Below are positions 48,281 to 60,792 of a stretch of 64,000 bases of DNA, piece by piece. A model generated the notes under the pieces. It worked only from the letters and a program-made list of their open reading frames with translations. It was not told where the DNA came from and ran no database searches. The stretch spans positions 125,466 to 189,465 of the forward strand of contig CAJJDP010000081.1 of the NCBI GenBank assembly GCA_905182995.1, given 5' to 3'. The translations under genes were made by a program, and so were the position numbers. The DNA comes from Paramecium octaurelia (lineage: Eukaryota; Ciliophora; Oligohymenophorea; Peniculida; Parameciidae). Each line of letters begins with the position of its first letter. Within the stretch, counting starts at the first letter, position 1.

Positions 48281-50470
48281 ATGTCCAAAAGTTTTTAGAT
48301 GGGTGAAAAGGCTGAGTTCTTGGTAAAATTACTTGATGGGCTCAAAATCGAACTATAAAAAATTAATTAAAACACTCAAGTTAGGAAGGCAAAAATATTG
48401 ACCTACAATAAAGGATATATATAATATGTGAATAAAAATGAATTTCTAGCTTTGTAAAAAGCATAGTCGACATCAACATTAAATAAGGAAGAATTTATTT
48501 ATAATCATGGCTATTTAGTATACAAAGCTGGGGTGAATATTAAAGCTTTTAACTATGAAGAAAATCAAATTGAGTGTGGGTGGAATAAATATTAGCAAAA
48601 TGTATACTATATTATTCTCAAATTCAATATAAAACACAAAGTAATATATAATCCAGTTCCAGAAGTATAAAAAAAACAAAAAAAAAAAACAAAAGACAAT
48701 CCTTTAAAGAATGTTACTTGGTATTTTGAAGTGTAACTAAAGAGTGAAATAACAAAAATCTAGACGAGATTAATTGAAATTGAAGAATATAATAAGAGAT
48801 TAGAAAAACTTAAGGCCTGTGAAAAATTTGCTAATAAGTTTGAGTAAATGGAGATCGAGATTCAAGATTCAGAAATGTTATTATAAGAGTTAGAAAAAAA
48901 TCAAATAGAAATTCAGTTTTTGGGATATATTTCTAATAAACTAGAGAATAATACTAATAGGAAAATAATTACAGCAGATATAGCAGCTCGTTCTTTATAT
49001 CTTTATATGAGTAATTTAAATGAATATAAGTTGAATAAAATGAGTATGATTGAATAAATGATAAAAGCTCTTTATAAAGATAAATAGAGAAATTTTAATT
49101 AATAAGTAATATAAATTGCAAGAAACAAGTTTGAATCTAATTTAGAGGCTTAAAATTTTGAGATATCTGATGTTTTATTTTTGAATGCTTTGATGTTTAA
49201 TTTTCAATTTAGTATTGAACTTGATGTTAAGAATTTACTTGATTATCAGAGTTTTTTTTCATCATTAATTTTTAAATCTCTTGAAAATACAGAAAGTACT
49301 TAAATCATCAGGTTTCATAATAATGATAATGATGATGAGATGAAATTTATGAATTATAAAAATTTCCAAACTTTTTCAAAAAAACCAGAAAATTTACATG
49401 ATGTTAACAAATATTGTGTTGGGCTATTTGGAGAGGAAAATTAATATTTAGGGATGTTTTATTTAGAATTATACAAATAAAAGCCAAAGAAATAATATTT
49501 AGAGAAAGCAATAACCCTTTTCGAAAAAAACTTAAAGAATTCTCATCCCTTACTAAAAGAGGCATGCTCTTTATCTAAGAAGGAAGAATCAATCCAAAAA
49601 AGTACCCAATTACTTAGTTAACACATGAATATCACAATTTCTCATTAAACATCAAGCACTCCATAACAAGTAAATGTCTAATAAAGTGCTTAAAATTTGA
49701 AAACATAAAACTCTTTCACAGAAAAAAAAAAAACAATTAAAATTACTGAATATAATCTTCAAAATGACAACTAACATGCCATTTCTATAAACAGTAATAA
49801 TAATCAAAAAATTATTCAAACTGAAGAAATATAAATTATAGATATAATGGATGATGTTGTAAAATCACCATAATCAGAACCAAAATACTTTTAATTTAAA
49901 AGTTCTGAAAAAACAAACTCAACTGCAATTTCAGAATCGCATTAATCTGCTGATAAACTCTCATATTAAATTGCTGAAGAAAATTATAATAAGGAACAAT
50001 ATATATCTGCTTTATAAGCGATTGATAGCATTTAACATAAAACAAAAATGGTGTTAAGATTAGGATTTTAGATCGAAAAAAAATTAAATGATGGTTAAAA
50101 TTAATACTATTCTGAAAAGCTCTTAAAGAATTATCTCATCTATGGTTGTTGTGTTTAAGATTTTAAAGATATAGAAGAAATATTGTAATTACAATTCAAA
50201 TAATATATTTATGATGAATAGATTTCTTTTCAAAATGACTAATGGAAGCCCATTTTAATTTAGTTGAAAAGTCGTAAACTTTCAACAGAAAGAATTTAAA
50301 TTTTGGATTCAATAGTAATGGAGATAAGATATTACAAATATGATGACATCAAAAAGTATTTCAAAAGTGTAATTGAAAAATTGAAAAATTTTTCGAAAGA
50401 TAAAATGGATAATGTTTAAGATCAATTTTAACTCATTTCTAAAATTTACTAAACTTCTTAAACGCATTGA
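48281..50470 (+). CDS. Uncharacterised helical protein, 729 aa
   Basis: This intronless 729-codon frame starts at ATG 48281. The N-terminal 120 residues are mixed beta-like (FLVKLLDGLKIELQK...), and a short coiled coil follows (about 150-220). The rest is helical with low-complexity Ser/Gln/Asn stretches between about 430 and 560. No transmembrane segment. The DGLKI block and general layout recall the protein at 41529, hinting at a common origin, but the similarity is too weak to call by eye. An in-frame TGA just upstream of the ATG (in the AT-rich leader) supports this start unless an unseen intron removes it. Confidence 0.65.
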
Positions 50471-50626
50471 AATCTGCATTAATTAGAGCATTATCAGTTA
50501 TTTTATAAATATATAAAATTGATTAAATATATGATATTTTTTCCATTAACAAGAAATTAACTATTTAATAGTTATTTATAAGAAATAATTAATATTTTTT
50601 GTTTTAGATCATAGTGACACAGGATA

Positions 50627-53600
50627 ATGTTGTAAGACAAAAATTAATAAAATAATAACAAATCTCTTTAGACCAACTTCTTTAAGTAATTGTTGTATGT
50701 ATAATAGTATTATGTATTTAATTATGTAAGACTTTTAAACTTCAAAATTTTTTGTGATAATTTCATCATTTTTTGTATTTTGTTAGTATTGTTATTTAAA
50801 TTTTGGTTTAAAGATCAAATACATTTGGAATGATTCAACTGTTGATGTATTTAATTTGATGCTTAAGTATTTGCTAGTATTTTATTTTTAGATACTTTAC
50901 CATAACAATTAATGTAATAAATATTGGATTTAACAAGTATCTACTAGTTTTTTATTTATCTCTTGGGGTTGTAATTTTTTCTATAATTTTGATCATAGTA
51001 CTAATATATTTTATTAGAAATTCGAGCTTTTAGAAATTACCATTATCAATTCTCTAATATTTACTTTATATAATATTAACTTTTGGATATTGGCCTATCA
51101 TTAGAATGCAATTTGGATTGTTGGCCTGCTAATATAATAAGTCAGGCAAATTTGTCATGATGTTTGAAACTAAATAGGAGTGCTGGACATCTAACTACAC
51201 AATTCACGCTATCATTGGAATTATTGGTTTAATAATAACAATACTTTTTACACTTTTAATTTCCTACTTTCTATTCTAATAGAAGTTTTCAAAAAAGAAT
51301 GCAATTGCAATGAAAAATAGTCATGCATAGGTTACTTTATTAGTCTATATAATTGTTTAAATAATGGTGTATTAAATAATTCCTACTCCTTAATATACAG
51401 TATTGATAATAATAGTGTATTTCATACTGAGTATAATTTATTTTGAGAAAGTACATATACAAAAGCCATTTCACCATTAAATTATCTAAAAAATGATGTC
51501 TATATTTTCAGCCATAAATTTTTGGATAATTTTAATGATGCTATACTCATTCGTTTTGGAGGAAAATTTATTAAAAAATGGTCTAAAAATTCTAATATTA
51601 GGCATTCCATTAATTTGTGGAATAATAGTATCATCTTAATCGAATTAGATTGATTTGTTTCGAATTAATTTTTATAAGGCTAAAAATGGAACTGAAATTT
51701 CATAATTATGCATTTATTTACTGGAATTATTGAAGAATTGGGAGAATAATCAAAAATCTGAATTGGTATTGCAAAGCTATTTAGAGATTCATAGATTATC
51801 TTGTTAAAGAGCAGATTGTTACTCAAAAGTTTCGTCAACGATAAAATTGAAGGCAAATACAAATTTTTAAGAGTATGTTGTAATCCATTTGATAAATTAA
51901 ATTTTTGAAGACGGAATAAGACATTTCCCTGATGATATTGATTTGAGATTAAACTTTGTTTTCTTTTTAATTGATTATAGAAAGTAATATTCGCAAGCCT
52001 TATAAGAGATATCTATTTCAGAATAATTTGTTACATCATATGCACAAAAGTTTTAATTGTTCTTTTACAAGAGGTAAATCTAAGAGGTTCTAACTGATTC
52101 ATAATCCATATTATAATTTGATCATTTTGCAGAAGCAAATTTTCACAAGATGGAGAAAGAATTTTATCAAAAAATGGAGAAAATTACCATTACGTTTATT
52201 GAATTTTGGAATTAATTACTAGAGGAAATACCAGACATTTATAAATTAATCTAACTAGGATATTTGTTATTAAACAAAAGATAAGAAATAGAATAAGATT
52301 ATCGTAGAGTTAGCTAACAGAATCGAAGAGCAACAAAGTTAAAGCACATCTATTAAAAATTTACAGAACTAATTCAAAGTGACATTAGTTCTAAGACATT
52401 ATAATTTGAATTAAATAATCAATAAGTTTAATGCTTGTAAATTGAGGAAATAGAAGAAATTAGTAACTAACCTGATCCAATCATTGTTATTTAATCACAT
52501 CTTGGTTAAGAGTCAAGGATTATGAATATCAATAAGTCCTTCTGCAGTTTGTTAGGGTATTCAAAGACAGACTTGATAAATAGAACTCTTAATGAAATAA
52601 TGCCTGATATGTAATAATTCAGTTAATTTGATTAGCTATACATTCAAACATAATTAATGTATTGAAAACTATTTGATCCATAAAATATCAGATTCAAATT
52701 AGCAATTAATAAAATCTTGTCAGGTTTACATCAAGAAGAAAAACAAATACATCCTTCCAGTACATCTAAAGGTAAAATTATTGGAGGTGCATCATAATGA
52801 ATTAATTTTATTAGGTATTTTAGATTACAGTTTTCAATAGAACAATCAATGCTATATCATATCATCTCCAGAAGGAAATATCACTGATTTGTCCTCTAAC
52901 TGCATATCATTTTTAGGAATTGATCTATAATCAATAACACTGAATTAAATATTGATTTCAGATTTATTCCCAGGAATTTTCAAAAATAATTAAGTTTTAA
53001 ATAAGTTAGGGTTTTGCATAACCTATAATGATCATTTATAAATTCTAAAGAATAGTAAAAGATTAAAATAATCTATTCATTCAACATCTTCTTACATTCC
53101 AAAAACAAATTTCAACTGTATCATTAATTATATTGAATATAAATGTTTACGAGAAGAATAAGATCTTAAACACGGCTTCGTGATAAGATTGGAACAAATA
53201 AAGACTTAATTGCAATGCAAATAGGAATGTTTGATTCAATAAGATACCATAAGAAGTCCAGGTCCAAAAATAATAGGATTTTTCAGGTTTGCTCAAAGAT
53301 CTTTGACTTATAAAAGTAATAAATATTGAATATTTTAAGTGGAAAACATAAGATTCAATAAATTAGATAGTTTGAATAATGACACTCTGATAATGGAAAA
53401 TTCTTTAAATTTGTCTAAGTTAATGGGATGTATGAGAATGTCAAGACATTTTAAGACATTGATGAAACCTAATTATGGTGAAGGAATTAGGATAAAGAGA
53501 TTAATAGAAAATCAAATTTGTGATATTGAAGATAATTTGGTATAAGATGGCAAACTGAAAGAAGAAGATCAAGACGATGAGGGAGAAAATGAAGATAATC

Positions 53601-55540
53601 AAGAAAGTGATATATTTAGCTAGAGGGATACACTTTAATCTTAGTTCTTTTAAAAGAGTTTAATTAAAAAGGAATTACAAGAGAAACCAATCTCATTTAA
53701 AATTAAAATGTCAAGTCGGGTAATTCACTCACTTTTAATTGTATTATTGCTATTGCAAATCTTATCTTATACTTTTAATATTAAAAACGAATAAGAATTA
53801 CTAAGTAATCTGCCCCTAATCAATCAAGTTAATTAAAGAATGTCAAATATATTCATGATTTAATCAATTCTTTAAGACATTCGCTCTATAAATTTACACT
53901 ACTTGGTCAATACATCAAATATATCTTAAGTATTGAAACAAAATTTGGAAATGCTAGGACTTGAAATACAATCACTTAAGTTAGTGTAAAATGATCTATC
54001 TTCAATAAAAGTAGATATTGCAGATTAGTATAGATAACAAAATTCTAAATACTATGAAAAGATAATAGTGATGGTTGACATTTATGGAAATGTATCCTAT
54101 TTCACCTTTAATGAAGCAATAGAGCAGTTAATATCTAAAACAACAGCATTATTAAATAGTGATTTATCCTAATTTGATTATTCGAAACCAGATTTCTTTT
54201 ATTTTATTTATAATTCATTAAATTATATAATATGGAATGGGAGAATAGCTGAAACTTATTATTGGTCATATTTACAAACCTTGGTTGATACTATAGTTAA
54301 TAGTGAAATATTGTATTTTCTATTGAATACATGTATGTTGTTTTCATTAACTATTTTGATATTTTTATTTTTGAATTAGATTTAAAAGGAAACTAATTAG
54401 ATAGTTTAAGCTTTGTTATTTTTAAAAGAATCAAGCATCAAGGAATAGATTGTAAATTGTGAAAATCTTTTAGTTATTTTACAATCTGAAGATTTAGAGG
54501 ATGTAATTAATTAAATTATACTTCATAGCAAGATAATTTATAAATAGAGAATGAGGATAATAATAAAGAGAAAAAGGATGTCTAAAGTAAAAAAATAAAA
54601 AAGTTTAAATATTCAGGATCTCAATTATCAAAGTAATTTGTGAAAACTGCGTTTATTGCTATACTCTTCTAATTATTTTACATTTACACATTCATAGACA
54701 GCAAAATTGTCTCAGATGAATATCATTAGTTGATGCCTATAATTAATTAGACATCTATAGTTGAAAGTTATTATAGATTGGGTGATAACTTTATCAGAGA
54801 ATTGTTTGTCAATCCTAACATCAGTATCTTAAATACTCCTGATAACTAGGCGACCATCTTTGGATATCTTGAACTCTTATATAATTTAAATGCTGAACTA
54901 GTGGAAATCAATAACCAATATCAAAATCTGTTGGAATTAGAATATTAAATTGCTTTTAATGAGATTTATTTTATGAATCCCTGCTTACACTTATATAGGA
55001 ATCAATCATAAGTGGAATGTGAGAACTTTGAAGATGGGATTCTAATAGAGGGATTATCAATTGGAATTATAAAATATATTGAAGATTTAAGAACTTTCTT
55101 ATAAAGTTATCAATAATTTGATGAACTTTAAAATTATAATTTGGAATACAAATTTAGTGATGTCAAATTGATAAATTACGCATTAAATCTACTGAATACA
55201 AAACGAGGTTCGGATATTCGAACAATGTAATAAAAATACTTGAGATCAGCCTAGACTTATTTAAATGATTATCTGTTTTCAAACATTACTTCAACTTTTT
55301 AGGGACTGGAATTAAGAAAGACAATCCTTTTCACGTGCTTCTGCTTCATGATATTGATAGTTATCACGATGATTTGGTTACCTACTTGCCGTTATTAGAT
55401 ATAGAACTTAATTCAGATAAGAGGCATGCTGACATTTCTGACTTCAAGAATGCTCAATATGTATCTATTTATATATTTACAAAAATCCAATTAGGTCCAA
55501 GCAAATCGTGTTACATCTGAAACAGCAAGGGATGGTTTGA
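50627..55540 (+). CDS. Giant PAS/transmembrane protein (TmcB-like), copy 1
   Basis: Seven introns (28, 31, 33, 28, 24, 26 and 34 nt) give 1,569 residues. The order is: a multi-pass N-terminal membrane region with about six to eight segments (for example YLSLGVVIFSIILIIVLIYF), a helical region, a PAS-like domain near residue 600 (INKSFCSLLGYSKTDLINR), a second PAS-like region, acidic linkers, a membrane segment (HSLLIVLLLLQILSYTF), an external loop, another membrane pair (FLLNTCMLFSLTILIFLFL) and a further external domain closing with a final membrane segment. The layout matches the large ciliate PAS family related to Dictyostelium tiny-macrocyst proteins; ligand and output are unknown. All apparent in-frame TGAs are removed by introns. 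It is followed head-to-tail by a paralogue. Confidence 0.8.
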
Positions 55541-55701
55541 TTAATGAGATATTATAAATGTATAATAAATGAAATTAATAATGGATATGGTGTTTGCGTT
55601 TATGACTTTATTAAACAATTCTGAATAAAGATTAACTTTTAGGATTATATTTGAAATTCTGAAAAAGTGGTGTATAAATAAATTTTGATTTTAATTAAAT
55701 A

Positions 55702-58700
55702 ATGGAAGCTGAATCTGAAGTACTAAAAAAACTAATAAACAATACTAAATATAAGTTATTTAAGTATTAAAATCATTGATTTAGTACAGTGTAGTGTATT
55801 TAATATTGAAGAGACAATAGTATCCTCTAAATGTAGCAATAATCTCAACTATTATATAAATGGCATAGCTTCTTTATTTTTCATTTCAAGAACAGATCCG
55901 ATATGTTTGGTGTTCTGAAAATTCGACAAAATGGGTAAATTACATTTTGGAGTATAAATATTGGTTCAAAATAGATTTTTTACTTTAATGAAATATGCAG
56001 AAAATACAAGCTTCACTATATATTTAATTGTGTTTTACATATGTGTCGCAATAGTTTAGATTACAGTCATTTTGATTGTCCTTTTAGCAGTTTTGGAATA
56101 TAATCACACAGCGACATCGATTCCATATCAAATATTAAGAGTAACTTTGGCAATACTAATGACAATAGGATTTGAACCAATCTCAAGGATTTTAGTTGGC
56201 GTAATTAATTAACTAAACAATAGTATTTATCATGTGAATCAGATGATCGCGGCATTCTCATGATGAGATATATTTCAAATTAATAGTGTTGGGTGAGTGA
56301 GTATGAATTGCATGCAGTAATTGCAATTCTTACATTCGTAGAATATTTGGTTATGGTGATAATATTTGCCTAGATATGCATAGAGTCCAAAGAAGTTGAA
56401 TAGAATACACTAGCATAAAAGCAAGGCCAAACAATGCTCTATTATTATCTGTTTATAATAGTCTCCTTGGTCGCATATTCAACTTTGCAGCAACCCAAAT
56501 TTACTGTAATAGTGATCTTAGTTTAATTGGCTACTTCATATGTATTCTTCTATAAACTTAACAATCATGGTCCCTTTTACAATTCGAAAATATAAAAGAT
56601 TTGGTCAATAACAGCTGGGATTAATTTTTGGACTTAGTTTATGTTGTTGTATGCTTACATTTTGGAAGGATAATTTATATCGAAGACTTTCACAATTTGG
56701 CTATTTGGTGTTCCCTTTATATTTGCAATTTTGGCAATGAGGGAGTTAAGTTATGTAGATTTGGTAACTGCATGTATGAAATCAACAGAAAATGGTTTGG
56801 AAACTGTTTAAATTTGCACATACATTTTAGCATTGAACACTCAAAGTGAAACTAATTAAAAATCATAGATTCTGTTGGCAGGTTTCATTGAATTTCATAA
56901 ATAATCTTGCAGTAAACCTGATTGTGTTTTATTATCGAATCATAAGAAGAAAAACAAAAGTGTGAATGTATTTAAAGATAGGAAGTAGCAGATAATTTAA
57001 CTGGTCAATTAAAGTTATTTGGATGGTTTGGAACTATTCCCAGAATGTGCAGATCTTAAAATATCCTATGCGTATTTTCTATTGGATAAAATGTATCTTA
57101 AGCAATAGGCACTTAATCAACTAAATTTGGCAGAAAGTTGCGATCCAAGTTTTGATCAATAATTCTTCATTTATAGATACAAGAGAATCATAGAAGAGGA
57201 GATTTAGAAGCAATAATAATAACATAACAATAACAATAACAATAAGAAGGTTGATATAATCACTGAGAAAACTTTAAAAGCTGAAATCAAAAGTCTTCAT
57301 TACTTAATTGAAGATTCATGTATGGAATATTTATACTTTTGGTCTCAATTGCAAGAAGAAGTTCCAAATCTCAGAGTGTTACATGAACATGGATAGAAAA
57401 TAATAAAGTCAGTGGACAAAGTAGAACAGTAATGGAATAAAATCTTAGAGATCGACTCCTATGAGATTAACACATATAGACTATTGAGTAAATATTACGA
57501 AATGATTGTGCATGATGAGTAAATTGCTTTGGATCTGTTGCTGCAAATGATTAAGAAATAAAAGTACAATACAAAAGGAAATGAATTCTTTGAAGATCTC
57601 TCCAGTAATGGAGATCCTCTAATTGTGATGTAAGTATCTGTAGGACATCCAACTGTTATTTTGAATGTGAACAAAGCAGCATATAGTTTGTTGGGTTTCT
57701 CAAAAACTGATTTAATCAATCGAAATATTGATGTTATACTACCATCCATGTAAAATTAAATAATCTAATTATTAGTTATGTAGATTACCATATTTAATTG
57801 GTTGATTTCATCTTTGAAAAACAGACTGGAGATGTCAATTAGGTCGATAAATTCGAAGAGAGACTTATGATGCTCAAAAATAAGTAGAACTTTATCATCC
57901 CTTGTTATTCCCAATCCTAAATCATGAATACTGTCAATGGATATATCATGACAAGTAGATTGAGACAGGATGTTCATTATAAACCAAAGTGCTATATTTT
58001 AACTGATATTCATGGAAAAATCTTGAATGTTTCATCTTCATGCCTTCAAATTTTGAAATGGGATTAGAAATTCCTCCATTTGAATGATTTCAACGTTTAG
58101 AAATTCTTTCCTGAATTATTATTGAATAGGGAAGACTATATAAGCAAACCAACACTTATAAACTATTAATTCCTGTGCTCTTCCTCAAGAGGATCCTTAT
58201 CAAAAGACGATTCGATTGATGGAGTTGAAGATAAAACCTTTAATTGTTCTCTCTTCCTTATCGAAACACCCTATGCTAATCAAAACGATGATTTATATCA
58301 GATATATGGCTATGTGGTTAAATTGGAATAATACAATACTGAAATAATCCAATATCCTTTATTACTTAAAAATAGGAAACTATCTAAAGTATTTAAATTC
58401 TATGTTGCTTCAAAAACCTATTAATGTAATCATTTCATATCTATTTTTAGTGGAAAATGCTGATCCTGATCACACAAATAATGACTCTTTGATTGACAAA
58501 AGTATTATTTGGGAAGAACCTTAAAAATTATACCTATTCAGCCAACACAGTAATACGAGCAGTAAGAAGGTGTATTCCTAATCCAAGCATTCCTTAGTAA
58601 AACAGAGAGTATACGGGGCTGATATTAAGACTATGAGATATTTTGACAATAAGATTATTGAAATAGAAGAGGAATCTATGGATGAGAGTGAGTTTTCTGA

Positions 58701-60661
58701 GAAAAAATAAAATAAATTAAATGGAGATGATGAAAACGAATTGGATAAATAGACTAAAATTGAATAGAGAAGTTTGTAAATTACTTCCAGGACTGGATTA
58801 ATCAAAGTAATCAGCAATTCTAAACTACCTTTAATTATGTTAAAATTAGGAATCTGTATCAGTTTATTATTCTTAACTGTTCTAGTAATATCCATTGCTA
58901 TGTTTATATTGCTTAATCAAACCTAAGGAAATATCGTTCAAGCCTTAAAGTTATTAATTGCTAACAATCTCAGATTATGCAGTTTCATCAAAATGCAATC
59001 CAACCTTTAAGATCTTAAGTTTACCAATTTTGAGATAGTCCCTTATACTTAATCAACTGTAAATGATAATTTTGAGAACATTAACAGATAAGAACTTGCG
59101 ACAGAATTAAATTACACCATGGATTATTAAACAACCTTATAGGGCGAAGAAATTAATCTGATTGGAGAATACGAGTAATATCAGAATGCTTTCAAAAATT
59201 CAAGGATTACTATGAAGTAAGTTACTGGAGAGACCCAGAGTTTCTTATTTGAAGAGGTGATTTAATAACTAATATCTAAAGCAATTTCATTAAACTCAAG
59301 CAGTTTAACGAGTTTTAATGACTAGAATGAAGATTATTATTATTTCAATGAGAACCTCTTTAATTCAGTTCTATTGAATCAGCATATGGCTCAAGATTAT
59401 TACTATTACAATATCATATATTAGACTGATCTATTAGATCAACAATAAGTCTATTTCTCATTAACACAATTGTTTGTGACTTTGTTCACATACTGTATCA
59501 TTTAGATATTCTTGAATAAACATTAGAAATATTTAAGAGAGATCTTATCTTTATTTATGGAATTAGATGAAAAGACAGTTAAGAGGTTTGTAAAGAATGC
59601 TTAAGAATTTTTAAGTGCTTTGCGTTTGGCTGAGGATAGATAATTGGATGAGATAGAGGAAGAATAAGAAGTCGAGGAAGATCATTTCGATATGTCTTCT
59701 TTTAATAAAAAGAAGAAGAAGAAACAGAACTTTTCAACTAAAGAAGTTAAGAAGAACATCATTTATGTGTCCATGGTTTTGATATGCTACGCTTTCTTTT
59801 TTTCTTATATTTTCATTTCCACAAATGTAAATAATTAATCATAATTTAACTTAGACAATAATATCGTAGACTGAGTAATTGGCTCCTTTGTTGAACATCA
59901 CATCCATAGCAGCTTCCTAATATAGTTTAATTGACAACATAATGAGAGAAGCCTTTTGGAACCAATCCAAAGTTATTTTGAATTTGAATGCTTTCACAGC
60001 CTTATCATATATGTAGAATGTACTCTATGAGATGGATGCCGAATCTCATCAATTGAATCAGTAGAACTCGGATGTTTTGGATGAAGTTTATAAGGTGGCT
60101 TTCAATCAGATTTATATTCTGAATCCGTGTTTGATAATAGATGAATCTTATGATGAATCAAGTGTTTGCTCGTAGTTTGATGATGGCATTCTATTATAGG
60201 GACTATCGTTGGGAGTGACCAAATTCTTAGAGACCATTAAATATTTTTTATCTCTCTACAAAGCTTATTTGCCATAGTATGAGTACACATCTTTAACTTA
60301 CAATCTATCGACAGACCCCTAATTAAATTATACTTATAATCTACTCAACTAGGACGGCCTAAATTCAAATAGAATCTTTTCAAAGGTGTACATGAAGCAG
60401 CTGCAGATTTATCTGACTAATATATTGCAAAGTTCATTGAATAGCCATTTCGAAGACTTACAATTACAGTTTATTTCAACATTTCTTAGCTTCTTATTGT
60501 TATCTATAGTCTTGTACTTTCTGATGTGGATTCCTCGACTCTAAAAGAACCAAAAAGAAATATATCAGAATAGGTTAATGCTAGCATTCATTCCAGTAAA
60601 GAAATTAGATCAGATAGAGCCAATAAAAAATTATATCAAAAAATATCAACAACAAGAATGA
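55702..60661 (+). CDS. Giant PAS/transmembrane protein (TmcB-like), copy 2
   Basis: Six introns (35, 23, 23, 26, 25 and 28 nt) give 1,599 residues with the same layout as copy 1: N-terminal multi-pass region, helical region with a Gln/Asn run, PAS-like domain (NKAAYSLLGFSKTDLINRN, almost identical to copy 1), further sensory-like region, acidic linker, membrane segment (LGICISLLFLTVLVISIAM), external loop, coiled coil with a KKKKKK run, another membrane segment and a cysteine-containing external domain ending in a last membrane segment. Conserved ending blocks (NEIYFMNPC / NQIYILNPC) tie the two proteins together. The gap between the genes is only 161 bp, which indicates tandem duplication. 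Sequence identity outside the blocks is modest, so the duplication is old. The 35-nt first intron is the least certain. Confidence 0.8.
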
Positions 60662-60792
60662 TTTAATATATATTTTTATTTATTTTTATTGGATCTCCAA
60701 ATATTGTTGAGTCTGGAATCATTTACATTTGAAGCAACAATTCCATTTAACTTAATAAATAATGAATTGATTCATTTATATTATAATACTAA

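Noticed and set aside
54590-54650. Premature TGA in the first giant PAS gene
   Set aside because: A 26-nt intron just upstream changes the frame and removes the TGA, and total exon length is divisible by three.
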